From the NCBI GenBank assembly GCA_017432075.1, contig JAFRJV010000022.1:1-38109 (forward strand): a stretch of 38,109 nt of DNA, read 5' to 3'. Below, piece by piece: positions 8,939 to 17,098 of the stretch. The notes below the pieces were generated by a model, which was not told the DNA's origin, made no database searches, and worked only from the letters and a program-made list of their open reading frames with translations. This DNA is from Mogibacterium sp. Its GTDB lineage: Bacteria; Bacillota; Clostridia; Peptostreptococcales; Anaerovoracaceae. A program made the position numbers and the translations under genes. Within the stretch, counting starts at the first letter, position 1, and the number at the start of each line of letters is the position of its first letter.

Positions 8939-9874
8939 TTGCTGAAAGAAAAAGGCTTTTACAAAGGAGTCAACCTTGGTGGATGGATGTCCCAGTGCGA
9001 CTACAGCATTGAAAGACTCGACGGATTTATTACTGAAAAAGATTTTGAGACAATAGCATCGTGGGGAGCTGATCATGTAAGGCTTCCCGTGGATTACGAT
9101 GTTGCCGAGCTCATGGATGACGGCATAGAAAGGATCAGAAGGGCGGTGGACGCAGCAAAGCGCTGCGGACTGAATGTAATGCTCGATCTTCATAAAGCAC
9201 CGGGATATTCCTTTGATGCAGGTGAGCAGGAATCAGGATTTTTCGATAACCGGGATTATCAGGAAAGATTCCTTAAACTCTGGGAAAGAATGGCGAAGGA
9301 GTTCGGAGACGATCATGAGAACGTGGCGTTCGATCTGCTTAACGAGATCACCGATGCTGCATATCTGCCTGAGTGGAAAAAGATATCTGCAGAATGCATA
9401 AGGCGCATCCGGTGCCTTGCACCTGAAAATGTGATCGTGATAGGCAGTTATGATTACAACGATGTCAGGGCTGTAAAGGACCTTGATGCACCGCAGGACG
9501 AACTCGTTGCATACAGCTTTCACTGCTACGAACCGCATGATTTCACTCATCAGGGTGCCTACTGGGATCCGAGACTTGATAAGGAAAAAAGAGTGGCCTT
9601 CAGTGACTCGGGTACTACTGAAGAGATGTTCGAGAAGCTCTTTGAGTCTGCACTCGCAAAAGCTGCAGAGCATGGGGCGGATCTGTATTGCGGAGAGTAC
9701 GGGGTGATAGACGTAGTTTCACCCGAGGAAGCACTTGAGTGGTACAAGGTGATCAACAGGGTGCTCGAGCGGCATGGGATATCACGGGCTGCATGGAGCT
9801 ACAAACAGATGGATTTCGGTATAAGCGATACCCGTATGGATGATGTGAGGGGGGAACTTATAAAATACCTCTGA
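8939..9874 (+). CDS. Glycoside hydrolase family 5 (intracellular endo-glucanase/cellodextrinase-like)
   Basis: This 311-residue GH5 TIM-barrel protein should hydrolyse beta-1,4-glucans or cello-oligosaccharides by a retaining mechanism. It opens with KGVNLGGW, followed by DHVRLPVDYD (Arg48), LDLHKAPG (His85), the acid/base Glu136 in FDLLNEITD, FHCYEP (His195), the nucleophile Glu253 in CGEYGVID, and AAWSYKQMDFG near the end. There is no signal peptide, so it should act inside the cell on imported oligosaccharides. I chose the TTG at 8939 because AAAGGGG lies about 6-7 bases upstream. An in-frame TTG at 8915 would add eight residues but has no ribosome site. It lies tail-to-tail with the cellobiose phosphorylase gene and across a shared hairpin, which fits a joint role in cellodextrin breakdown. 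Exact specificity is uncertain. Confidence 0.87.
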   Translation: MLKEKGFYKGVNLGGWMSQCDYSIERLDGFITEKDFETIASWGADHVRLPVDYDVAELMDDGIERIRRAVDAAKRCGLNVMLDLHKAPGYSFDAGEQESGFFDNRDYQERFLKLWERMAKEFGDDHENVAFDLLNEITDAAYLPEWKKISAECIRRIRCLAPENVIVIGSYDYNDVRAVKDLDAPQDELVAYSFHCYEPHDFTHQGAYWDPRLDKEKRVAFSDSGTTEEMFEKLFESALAKAAEHGADLYCGEYGVIDVVSPEEALEWYKVINRVLERHGISRAAWSYKQMDFGISDTRMDDVRGELIKYL

Positions 9875-9903
9875 TACGACATGCTCTGAAAAAAGCTTAA
9901 TAA

Positions 9904-9955
9904 AACGATTCCGCGATCTTGCGTAGTGCACATTACGTAAGATCGCGGAATCGTT
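9904..9955. terminator. Long inverted repeat, probable bidirectional terminator
   Basis: Two 22-nt arms (9904-9925 and 9934-9955) pair with a single G-T wobble around an 8-nt loop that contains the palindrome GTGCAC. It lies between the convergent GH5 (+) and GH94 (-) genes. Read on the minus strand it is followed by TTTTATTAAGCTTTTTT, a reasonable U-rich tract. The plus-strand side is only moderately T-rich. A shared terminator is the simplest reading. Confidence 0.75.
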
Positions 9956-9988
9956 GTCTTATTATGGAAAATATATGAAGAAAAAGCT

Positions 9989-12421
9989 TTAGCTTATAAT
10001 GATGCGGACATCGATGTCTGCAGACTCTTCCGGTACCGGTATCAGGTTTCCGGCAGGATTTCCGTTTACTGTGACGTAAGCTTTGCCTTTGAGACCGCCT
10101 GCTTTGTTTTCAACGCTTATGTGGTAAGCCGATCCGCGGAACCTGCGTACGCAGCTGAACGAATCGATGCCAGCAGGCAGGCAAGGGTCGATGCGAAGTC
10201 CGTCGAGCTCCGGCCTGATACCAAGTATGTACTGGCTGACAGCAACGAATGACCATGCAGCTGTACCTGTGAGCCAGCTGTTTTTGCCTTCGCCGTGAGT
10301 CGCGGCATCTCTGCCTGCAATCATCTGACAGTAAGCGTATGGTTCGGTGCGGTGGATCTCACTGATATCCTCGAGGAATACCGGGTTTGTCTTGCGGTAC
10401 ACATCGAATGCGCGGCTGCCGTGTCCGAGCATGGCCTCCGAGATGACTATCCACGGATTGCAGTGGCAGAATATGCCTGCATTCTCCTTGTATCCCGGCG
10501 GATATGAAGTTATTTCGCCGAGCTCTAGGTGATATCTTGTGTAAGCCGGCTGATGCAGCATGATACCGTATTCGGTGTCGAGATGCTTCTCAACGCTCCT
10601 GAGAGCAGACTCCGCTTCTCCTGTTTCCATGCCGATACCGGCCATTACGCACATGCCCTGAGGTTCTATGAATATACGGCCTTCCTCGCAGTCCCTGCTG
10701 CCGACAGGATGACCGAAAGCGTCATATGCGCGTCTGAACCATTCTCCGTCCCAGCCTGCATCCAGTACAGCTGAACGCATTTTTTCCACCAGGTCCATGA
10801 TTTCAGCAGCTTCGTCATCACATCCGATATGAGTGAGTATGTCAGCAAATTCGATGCCGTACTTCACATACATACCGGCAATGAATACGCTCTCCGCTAC
10901 CGGACCTTCGCTCGGACCGGTTATCTGGAAGCTTTCGCCCGGATGCTCCGAGAAGCAGTTGAGGTTCATGCAGTCGTTCCAGTCCGCACGTCCTATGAGC
11001 GGAAGGGAATGAGGCCCGAGGTGGGCGGTGGTGTAACCGAAACTCTTCCTGAGATGATCGAGAAGAGGAGCCATATCGTTTTCGTTATTGTCGTAGGTAC
11101 ATTGCTCATCAAGTATGCCGAAATCCCCGGTCTCCCTGATGTAGGCGGAGACACATGCGATCAGCCAGAGAGGATCGTCATTGAAGCCGCTTCCGACTGC
11201 CATGTTGCCGCGTTTCGTGAGAGGCTGATACTGATGATAAGCACTGCCGTCAGGGAACTGCGTGTTGGCTATGTCGATTATCCTCTCGCGGGCTCTTTCC
11301 GGTATAAGGTGTACGAATCCGAGAAGATCCTGACAGGAATCGCGGAATCCCATGCCGCGCCCGAGACCGCTTTCATAGTAGCTGGCCGACCTGCTCATAT
11401 TGAAGGTGACCATGCACTGATACTGATTCCAGATGTTGACGGCCCTGTCGAGCTTTTCGTTCCCGGAAGATACCCTGCAGATCGAAAGGAGATCCTTCCA
11501 GTACATCCTCAGAGCATGCAGTGCGGCATCGAACTGTTCATCAGTGCCAAACAATGAGATAAGTCTGTCTGCAGGCTCCTTGTTTATGATACCCGGAGCA
11601 GAGAACTTGTGCTCATATGGATTCTCGCAGTATCCGAGAATGAAAATGCATGAGTACAGTTTGCCCGGGGCAAGTGTTATCTTCAGATGATGGCTGCCTA
11701 CAGGAGCCCATCCGTGGGCGATGCTGTTATAACTGACGCCTGCTTCAACTGCGCGAGGCCTGTCAGCTCCGTTGTAGATCCCGGCAAACTCGTCACGGCT
11801 CGTATCGAAACCGCATATTTCCTTATTAACATGGAACATAGCGTAGTGGTTCCTGCGTTCGCGGTATTCTGTCTTGTGATAAATGGTGCTTCCTTCGACT
11901 TCGACTTCACCTATGGAGAAGTTTCTCTGGAAATTTGAAGCATCATCCTGAGCATCCCATAAACAGAACTCAACATAACTGTAAAGATCTATCTCCTTTG
12001 TTTCCTGAGAGCGGTTCATCATAGTGACTCTTGTAAGCTCGCAGTTCTCATGAAGAGGAACGAACACCTCCTGAACAACATCAAGACTGTTCTTTGAACT
12101 TTCGAACACAGTGTATCCGAGACCGTGTCTGCATTTGTAAGAATCAAGAGGGGCTTTTACAGGCTGCCAGCCCGGGTTCCAGATGCTGCTTCCATCCTTT
12201 ATATAATAGTAATGTCCGCCGCAGTCCATCGGGCTGTTGTTGTAACGATAGCGTGTGAGCCTCATCAGTTTTGCATCCTTATAGAAGCAATAGCCTCCTG
12301 ATGTATTGGAGATCAGCCTGAAGAAGTCCTGTGATCCGAGATAGTTTATCCACGGAAGGGGAGTCTCAGGTGATGTAATTACATATTCATTATTTATATC
12401 ATCGAAATATCCGAATTTCAT
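9989..12421 (-). CDS. cbp: Cellobiose phosphorylase, glycoside hydrolase family 94
   Basis: This 810-residue cytoplasmic enzyme should split cellobiose with phosphate into glucose-1-phosphate and glucose, saving ATP. The N-terminus (MKFGYFDDINNEYVI, then TPLPWINYLG and ISNTSGGYCFYKDA) closely follows the pattern I recall for clostridial cellobiose phosphorylases. The GRADWNDCMNLN motif with Asp480 and Asp483 holds the general acid, and the C-terminal GH94 barrel and beta-sandwich regions are complete. Length matches the family (about 810). An AGGGAG ribosome site precedes the ATG. The gene is divergent from a LacI-type regulator and has its own TTTACA/TATAAT promoter, with an operator copy immediately downstream of the predicted transcription start. 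Other GH94 substrates (cellodextrin, laminaribiose) are possible but less likely from the N-terminal sequence. Confidence 0.92.
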   Translation of the reverse strand: MKFGYFDDINNEYVITSPETPLPWINYLGSQDFFRLISNTSGGYCFYKDAKLMRLTRYRYNNSPMDCGGHYYYIKDGSSIWNPGWQPVKAPLDSYKCRHGLGYTVFESSKNSLDVVQEVFVPLHENCELTRVTMMNRSQETKEIDLYSYVEFCLWDAQDDASNFQRNFSIGEVEVEGSTIYHKTEYRERRNHYAMFHVNKEICGFDTSRDEFAGIYNGADRPRAVEAGVSYNSIAHGWAPVGSHHLKITLAPGKLYSCIFILGYCENPYEHKFSAPGIINKEPADRLISLFGTDEQFDAALHALRMYWKDLLSICRVSSGNEKLDRAVNIWNQYQCMVTFNMSRSASYYESGLGRGMGFRDSCQDLLGFVHLIPERARERIIDIANTQFPDGSAYHQYQPLTKRGNMAVGSGFNDDPLWLIACVSAYIRETGDFGILDEQCTYDNNENDMAPLLDHLRKSFGYTTAHLGPHSLPLIGRADWNDCMNLNCFSEHPGESFQITGPSEGPVAESVFIAGMYVKYGIEFADILTHIGCDDEAAEIMDLVEKMRSAVLDAGWDGEWFRRAYDAFGHPVGSRDCEEGRIFIEPQGMCVMAGIGMETGEAESALRSVEKHLDTEYGIMLHQPAYTRYHLELGEITSYPPGYKENAGIFCHCNPWIVISEAMLGHGSRAFDVYRKTNPVFLEDISEIHRTEPYAYCQMIAGRDAATHGEGKNSWLTGTAAWSFVAVSQYILGIRPELDGLRIDPCLPAGIDSFSCVRRFRGSAYHISVENKAGGLKGKAYVTVNGNPAGNLIPVPEESADIDVRIIIS

Positions 12422-12438
12422 ATAGTGCTCCCTGTTAG

Positions 12439-12452
12439 CGAATACGTTTTCG
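12439..12452. promoter_or_regulatory. LacI-type operator O1 in the cellobiose phosphorylase leader
   Basis: CGAATACGTTTTCG is the exact reverse complement of the 14-bp site at 12623-12636. It has the central CG typical of LacI/GalR operators. It lies about +9 to +22 relative to the predicted minus-strand start, so a bound repressor would block the phosphorylase gene. Confidence 0.75.
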
Positions 12453-12466
12453 TAAATTCAAGTTTA

Positions 12467-12495
12467 TTATAGGGCCAGAAAGATCGATTTGTAAA
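12467..12495 (-). promoter_or_regulatory. Sigma-A promoter of the cellobiose phosphorylase gene
   Basis: On the minus strand, TTTACA (12495-12490) and a consensus TATAAT (12472-12467) are separated by 17 bp. The predicted start is near 12460, followed by operator O1 and then the ribosome site and ATG at 12421. Confidence 0.75.
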
Positions 12496-12502
12496 GAAAA
12501 AA

Positions 12503-12530
12503 TTGAAAAAAGCATTGAAAAAGTTATAAT
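12503..12530 (+). promoter_or_regulatory. Possible upstream promoter toward the LacI-type regulator
   Basis: TTGAAA (12503-12508) and consensus TATAAT (12525-12530) are separated by 16 bp in an A-tract-rich stretch. A transcript from here would run through the operators at 12591-12646 before the regulator gene. It may be an alternative to the promoter at 12587-12615. Confidence 0.45.
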
Positions 12531-12586
12531 AAGAGAAACAAAAGCGCAGCAATCTGCAAAAATCACGAAAATTTTTCAAAATCCTA

Positions 12587-12615
12587 TTGACGAAAACGTT
12601 TTAGTGAATTACAAT
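12587..12615 (+). promoter_or_regulatory. Operator-embedded promoter of the regulator/ABC importer genes
   Basis: TTGACG (12587-12592) and TACAAT (12610-12615) are separated by exactly 17 bp. The spacer contains operator O2 (12591-12604). The predicted start near 12622 coincides with the edge of operator O3. This layout predicts autorepression of the regulator gene. Confidence 0.7.
12591..12604. promoter_or_regulatory. LacI-type operator O2
   Basis: CGAAAACGTTTTAG has a perfect 10-bp palindromic core, AAAACGTTTT. It sits between the -35 and -10 boxes of the plus-strand promoter. It also resembles a CcpA cre site, so a global catabolite regulator might share it. Confidence 0.65.
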
Positions 12616-12622
12616 GAGGCCA

Positions 12623-12636
12623 CGAAAACGTATTCG
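12623..12636. promoter_or_regulatory. LacI-type operator O3 with overlapping half-site
   Basis: CGAAAACGTATTCG is the exact inverted copy of O1, 170 bp away across the divergent region. Directly beyond it, CGCACGTTTTCG (12635-12646) repeats the ACGTTTTCG half, giving a fourth partial site. It overlaps the predicted transcription start of the regulator gene. Confidence 0.72.
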
Positions 12637-12676
12637 CACGTTTTCGCAGAAATGCTGCAGAAAGGAATATTCTGAT

Positions 12677-13687
12677 ATGGTCACTATAAAAGATATCTCC
12701 AGAGAATGCGGCGTTTCCCCGGCTACTGTTTCCAAGGCTCTCAACGGTTACGATGAAATAAGCCCCGAAACAGTCGAGCTGGTCAAGCGAACGGCACGTA
12801 AACTGAATTACATGCCGAATGCTGCGGCCAGACTGCTTAAGACAAACAGATCACATAACATTGGCGTGCTGTTTGTCGATGACACCATGAGCGGTCTGAC
12901 ACACGAGTTCTTCTCACGAATCCTCAATAGCGTGAAGGAGGAGGCCGAGGCGAACGGATACGACATCACCTTTATAAGCAACAATATAGGTAAACAGAAG
13001 ATGTCGTTCCTTCAGCACTGCAGATACAGGAACTGCGACGGCGTCGTGATAGCCAGCGTGGACTTCCAGAACCCTGAAGTCCTCGAACTTGTCAAGAGTG
13101 AATATCCAGTCGTGACCATCGACTATTCGTTCGACAATTCGAGCTCTATAGTATCGGATAACCAGGAAGGATCATACAGACTTGCGTCCTACCTGGCCGA
13201 ACAGGGACACAGGAGGATCGCGTTCATCCACGGCGAGCGCACCCTGGTAACGCAGAAGCGAATCAGAGGTTTCAACCGTGCCATGAAAGAACATGGGATA
13301 GAGACACCTCCTGAATATATCGTCGAAGCCAGATATCACGATGCTGAATCAGTCAGGAGGGCAACAGCACAGCTGCTGGATCTGGAAGTTCCTCCGACAG
13401 CGATCATGTATCCTGATGATTTCTCCTTCATAGGCGGGCAGACTGAGATAGTGGAAAGAGGAATGAACATACCTGAAGATATAAGCGTCTGCGGGTACGA
13501 CGGCATCAACCTTTCAAGAATTCTCAATCCTCAGCTCACCACCTGGTTCCAGGACGCCGACAGGATCGGAAAAGAATCGGTCCGCAAACTTGTGGAATCG
13601 ATCGAGGGTACAAGTGTAGCCGAACAGATCATGGTGTCGGGGAAGTTTCTTAGCGGAAACAGTGTCAGGAAGTGGGACGGTAAATAA
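12677..13687 (+). CDS. LacI/GalR-family transcriptional regulator of the cellobiose locus
   Basis: This 336-residue DNA-binding repressor has an N-terminal helix-turn-helix (TIKDISRECGVSPATVSKAL, then the hinge-helix pattern LNYMPNAAARLL) and a periplasmic-binding-protein-like effector domain from about residue 60 to the end. I place the start at the ATG at 12677, with an AAAGGA site 10 bases upstream. An in-frame ATG at 12614 would add 21 residues, but it lies inside the -10 box and operators and is not credible. It is followed after 29 bp by the sugar-binding lipoprotein gene and is divergent from the cellobiose phosphorylase gene. It probably binds the 14-bp sites at 12439-12646 and responds to cellobiose or a cellodextrin. 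The effector is inferred from context only. Confidence 0.9.
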   Translation: MVTIKDISRECGVSPATVSKALNGYDEISPETVELVKRTARKLNYMPNAAARLLKTNRSHNIGVLFVDDTMSGLTHEFFSRILNSVKEEAEANGYDITFISNNIGKQKMSFLQHCRYRNCDGVVIASVDFQNPEVLELVKSEYPVVTIDYSFDNSSSIVSDNQEGSYRLASYLAEQGHRRIAFIHGERTLVTQKRIRGFNRAMKEHGIETPPEYIVEARYHDAESVRRATAQLLDLEVPPTAIMYPDDFSFIGGQTEIVERGMNIPEDISVCGYDGINLSRILNPQLTTWFQDADRIGKESVRKLVESIEGTSVAEQIMVSGKFLSGNSVRKWDGK

Positions 13688-13716
13688 ACCCACAAATTAT
13701 TTCAAGGAGGATAACT

Positions 13717-15114
13717 ATGAAAAAGGGATTTAAGGCAGTCCTGAGTATCGCACTCGCAGCAGCAATGATGTTCGGAATGACAGCATGCGGTGGCGGTAAC
13801 AGCGGCGGTGGCGAAGAAGCTGCTGCAGAAGCCGGAAAAGTACTCAACATCTGGTGCTGGAACGATGAATTCCAGAGCCGTTTCAACGACTATTATCCTG
13901 GAGTAGCTGAAGTTGCTGAGGATAAGTCGACAACAACACTTGAAGACGGAACAGTCGTTAAGTGGACCATCAACCCTAACGAGGGCATGAACTATCAGGA
14001 TAAGCTGGATGCAGCACTCCTCGCACAGGAAAGCGCAGCAGACGATGAGAAGATCGACATCTTCCTGGTAGAAGCTGACTACGCTCTTAAGTATGTAGAC
14101 TCTGATTACACAGTAGACGTAAAAGAGCTCGGACTTACTGATGAGGATATGGCTGAGCAGTATCAGTACACAAAGGACATCGTAACTGATTCCAACGGCG
14201 CTCAGAAGGGAACAACATGGCAGGCTACACCGGGACTCTTCGCTTACAGAAGATCCATCGCTAAGGACGTTCTCGGAACTGACGATCCTGATGAAGTTCA
14301 GGCAGCTCTCGCTGACTGGGATAAGTTCAATGCAGTAGCTGAGCAGGCTGCAGCAAAGGGCTACAAGATGCTCTCCGGATATGATGATTCATACCGTACA
14401 TTCTCGAACAACGTATCCGCACCATGGGTTGACGGAACAGCAGTCAATGTTGACGCCAACATCATGAAGTGGGTAGACCAGACAAAGGAATTCACTGACA
14501 AGGGATACAACAACAAGACATCACTGTGGGCACCTGAGTGGGCAGCTGACCAGGGTCCGGAAGGAAAAGTATTCGGATTCTTCTACTCCACATGGGGCAT
14601 CAACTTCACACTGCTCGGCAACTCGCTTGCTGATCCGGATGGAGCACAGGAAGTCGGCAACGGAATCTTCGGCGACTACGCAGTCTGCTACGGACCGGAG
14701 CCATACTACTGGGGCGGCACATGGATCTGCGCAGCAGCAGGCACTGACAACACAGAGCTCGTAGCTGACGTTATGAAGCAGCTCACATGCAACGGCGAGA
14801 TCATGAAGAAGATCACTCTTGATACACAGGACTACACAAACAACCAGGCTGCTATGCAGGAGATCGCTGACGATCCTGACTTCGGTTCGGCATTCCTCGG
14901 CGGACAGAACCACATCGCACTCTTCGTAGAGGCAGCTAAGAACATCGACATGAGCAACGCAGGCCCATATGACCAGGGATGCAACGAGGGAATCCAGGGT
15001 GCATTCAAGGATTACTTCGACGGCAATGTTGACATGGATGGTGCAAAGGCTAACTTCGAAAAGACGATCAAGGAAAAATTCCCGGAGATCGAATCAGTCA
15101 ACTGGCCTGAATAA
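13717..15114 (+). CDS. ABC importer sugar-binding lipoprotein (CUT1 type)
   Basis: This 465-residue extracellular solute-binding protein is anchored by lipid. The signal peptide ends in the lipobox MTAC, with Cys24 as the lipidated residue, followed by a Gly/Ser/Glu-rich linker. The mature part starts with KVLNIWCWNDEF, typical of family-1 solute-binding proteins. Many Trp and Asp residues fit oligosaccharide stacking and hydrogen bonding. A CAAGGAGG ribosome site is ideally spaced. Codon choice is strikingly uniform (mainly AAG, AAC, GAC, GCA, ACA and CTC), as expected of a very highly expressed gene. It is followed by a UUCG hairpin before the two permease genes. Context with GH94 and GH5 points to cellobiose or cellodextrin uptake. 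The ligand is not proven by the sequence. Confidence 0.9.
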   Translation: MKKGFKAVLSIALAAAMMFGMTACGGGNSGGGEEAAAEAGKVLNIWCWNDEFQSRFNDYYPGVAEVAEDKSTTTLEDGTVVKWTINPNEGMNYQDKLDAALLAQESAADDEKIDIFLVEADYALKYVDSDYTVDVKELGLTDEDMAEQYQYTKDIVTDSNGAQKGTTWQATPGLFAYRRSIAKDVLGTDDPDEVQAALADWDKFNAVAEQAAAKGYKMLSGYDDSYRTFSNNVSAPWVDGTAVNVDANIMKWVDQTKEFTDKGYNNKTSLWAPEWAADQGPEGKVFGFFYSTWGINFTLLGNSLADPDGAQEVGNGIFGDYAVCYGPEPYYWGGTWICAAAGTDNTELVADVMKQLTCNGEIMKKITLDTQDYTNNQAAMQEIADDPDFGSAFLGGQNHIALFVEAAKNIDMSNAGPYDQGCNEGIQGAFKDYFDGNVDMDGAKANFEKTIKEKFPEIESVNWPE

Positions 15115-15132
15115 TCTCTCCATAGTATAGAA

Positions 15133-15163
15133 ATGGGGTGACTTCGGTCACCCCATATTTTCT
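15133..15163 (+). terminator. UUCG-capped hairpin between binding protein and permease genes
   Basis: A perfect 10-bp stem (ATGGGGTGAC with GTCACCCCAT) carries a TTCG tetraloop at 15143-15146. It is followed by ATTTTCT, a short and imperfect T-tract. It can act as a partial terminator or as a 3' mRNA stabiliser, leaving more binding-protein mRNA than permease mRNA. That is a common arrangement in ABC importer operons. Confidence 0.75.
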
Positions 15164-15186
15164 AAGAAAGACAACGAAGACCGATA

Positions 15187-15241
15187 ACATCAGCGCCCAT
15201 TGTATAATGAGCATAATGAAGCATCCTATGGACGCTGATGT
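15187..15241. repeat. Imperfect 14-bp inverted repeat in the leader of the permease genes
   Basis: ACATCAGCGCCCAT (15187-15200) and ATGGACGCTGATGT (15228-15241) pair with one mismatch around a 27-nt loop. The loop contains TATAAT (15203-15208), a possible -10 box, but there is no good -35 box at the right distance. It ends about 40 bp before the first permease gene. It may be an operator pair or an RNA hairpin. Confidence 0.5.
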
Positions 15242-15282
15242 GATCCGCCTACAGTTTATAAAGCGATCAACAGGAGGAGATA

Positions 15283-16245
15283 ATGAAAAAAATCAAAGGC
15301 AACGAAGTCAGCTACGCGAAATACGGCTACCTGTTCATAGCGCCGTTTTTCATCGCGTTTCTGATCTTCCAGTTCATACCGCTCATACAGACGATATACT
15401 ACAGCTTTTTCGAGTATTATCGCAGCGGCCTGAAGATAATCGGACCTAATCCTGTAGGCTTCGATAACTACGCCGCACTGTTTGAAGCTGATTTCGGAAA
15501 ATATGCAGGAAATACGATAATCATGTGGATCCTGGGATTCATTCCGCAGATACTTATTTCTCTGCTTCTGGCCGCATGGTTCACGGACATACGTCTCAAA
15601 ATCAAGGGCAAGCAGTTCTTCAAGGTGGTCATCTACATGCCTAACCTGATCATGGCTTCTGCGTTTGCGATGCTGTTCTTCGCGCTGTTCTCTGACAACG
15701 GCCCGGTAAACAGCACCCTGATATCCATGGGACTGATCAGCAAACCGTTCAGATTCCTGTCATCGGTATGGGGCACAAGGGGTCTGGTAGGACTGATGAA
15801 CTTTCTCATGTGGTTCGGTAATACAACGATCCTGCTGATGGCTGCGGTGATGGGTATCAATCCATCGCTTTTCGAGGCGGCAGAACTCGACGGATGCTCG
15901 CCTAGGCAGACTTTCTTCAGAGTAACTCTGCCGATGATAAGGCCTATTCTGATATACGTACTTATCACGTCGATGATCGGCGGACTGCAGATGTTCGATG
16001 TGCCGCAGATACTGACAAACGGAAAGGGAACTCCTGACCGTACTTCGATGACGCTTATCATGTATCTGAACAATCACCTGTTCAGCAAGAACTACGGCAT
16101 GGCAGGCGCGGTATCGGTGATCCTCTTCATAATAGCTGCTATTCTCTGCCTGGTAGTATATTTCACGCTGAATGCTGATGACGACAGCAAACGCATCAGG
16201 AAGAGAGACAGGTTAAAACCAAGAAAGGAGGCCGTCAATGGATAA
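15283..16245 (+). CDS. ABC sugar importer permease, MalF-like
   Basis: This 320-residue inner-membrane permease has six predicted helices and a family-1 sugar permease layout. The cytoplasmic EAA loop reads EAAELDGCSPRQTFFRVTLP, which contacts the importer ATPase. A CAGGAGGAG ribosome site precedes the ATG. It ends inside the start of the second permease gene with an 8-bp overlap, implying translational coupling. It pairs with the second permease, the upstream binding lipoprotein and the downstream ATPase to form a complete CUT1 importer, probably for cello-oligosaccharides. Confidence 0.92.
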   Translation: MKKIKGNEVSYAKYGYLFIAPFFIAFLIFQFIPLIQTIYYSFFEYYRSGLKIIGPNPVGFDNYAALFEADFGKYAGNTIIMWILGFIPQILISLLLAAWFTDIRLKIKGKQFFKVVIYMPNLIMASAFAMLFFALFSDNGPVNSTLISMGLISKPFRFLSSVWGTRGLVGLMNFLMWFGNTTILLMAAVMGINPSLFEAAELDGCSPRQTFFRVTLPMIRPILIYVLITSMIGGLQMFDVPQILTNGKGTPDRTSMTLIMYLNNHLFSKNYGMAGAVSVILFIIAAILCLVVYFTLNADDDSKRIRKRDRLKPRKEAVNG

Positions 16246-17080
16246 GAAGCCTTCACATGCAAGAACTGTAATAGCTTATATCGTACTGATTCTTCTGACA
16301 TTCCTGTGCCTGTTCTTCTTCTACATACTGATAGTGAATGCAACAAGAAGTCATCCGCAGATACAGAAAGGATTTTCGTTCATACCCGGTCATTCATTGA
16401 TGAAGAACCTGAGGAGCGTACTTAACGATGCGAACATCCCGGTGATGTCAGGAATCAAAAACAGTCTGATCGTTTCGTCGCTGTCAGCCATACTGGCTAC
16501 GTATTTCTCAGCACTCACGGCTTACGGACTGTATGCATATGACTTCAAGCTCAAGAAACCGGCGTTCGTTTTCATCATGCTGATCCTGGTAATGCCTACT
16601 CAGGTATCTGCAATGGGATTCATCAATCTGATCACCAAAATGGGTATGCTGAACACGCTTTATCCGCTGTTCCTGCCGTCCATTGCGGCACCCGCGGTCT
16701 TCTACTTCATGTACAGCTACATGCAGTCGAGCCTGCCGCTGGAACTTGTGGAAGCAGCACGGATAGACGGCTCCAGTGAGTTCCACACCTTCAACAGGGT
16801 GGTAATACCAATCATGAAACCGGCGCTGGCCGTACAGGCGATATTCGCATTCGTAACAAGCTGGAACAACTACTTCATTCCGGCACTGGTAATCTCGGAC
16901 AACAGCAAGAAAACGCTGCCGATACTGATCGCAGCTCTCAGAAGTGCGGACTTCCTGAAGTTCGACATGGGCAAGGTATACATGCTCATAACAATCGCTA
17001 TAGTCCCGATCATAATAGTATATATAGCACTTTCCAAGTACATCGTTGCAGGTGTAGCTCTTGGCGGAGTCAAGGAATAG
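16238..17080 (+). CDS. ABC sugar importer permease, MalG-like
   Basis: This 280-residue second permease of the CUT1 importer has about six membrane helices. Its EAA loop reads EAARIDGSSEFHTFNRVVIP, and the C-terminus ends in a membrane helix followed by VAGVALGGVKE, a pattern common to MalG-type subunits. It overlaps the first permease gene by 8 bp and is followed after 18 bp by the ATPase gene. The AAAGGAGG ribosome site lies within the end of the preceding gene. Confidence 0.92.
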   Translation: MDKKPSHARTVIAYIVLILLTFLCLFFFYILIVNATRSHPQIQKGFSFIPGHSLMKNLRSVLNDANIPVMSGIKNSLIVSSLSAILATYFSALTAYGLYAYDFKLKKPAFVFIMLILVMPTQVSAMGFINLITKMGMLNTLYPLFLPSIAAPAVFYFMYSYMQSSLPLELVEAARIDGSSEFHTFNRVVIPIMKPALAVQAIFAFVTSWNNYFIPALVISDNSKKTLPILIAALRSADFLKFDMGKVYMLITIAIVPIIIVYIALSKYIVAGVALGGVKE

Positions 17081-17098
17081 CATAAGGAGATAAAAGAC

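Noticed and set aside
10829-11557. 242-codon plus-strand frame within the cellobiose phosphorylase gene
   Set aside because: The translated text shows no fold or motif, and it is antisense to a conserved GH94 coding sequence.
12614-12676. Upstream in-frame ATG for the LacI-type regulator
   Set aside because: It lies in the predicted -10 box and would translate the operators. The family N-terminus starts at MVTIKDIS.
15138-15449. 103-codon plus-strand frame starting at the UUCG hairpin
   Set aside because: It runs into the permease gene in another frame and has no ribosome site. The leader region is better explained by control elements.
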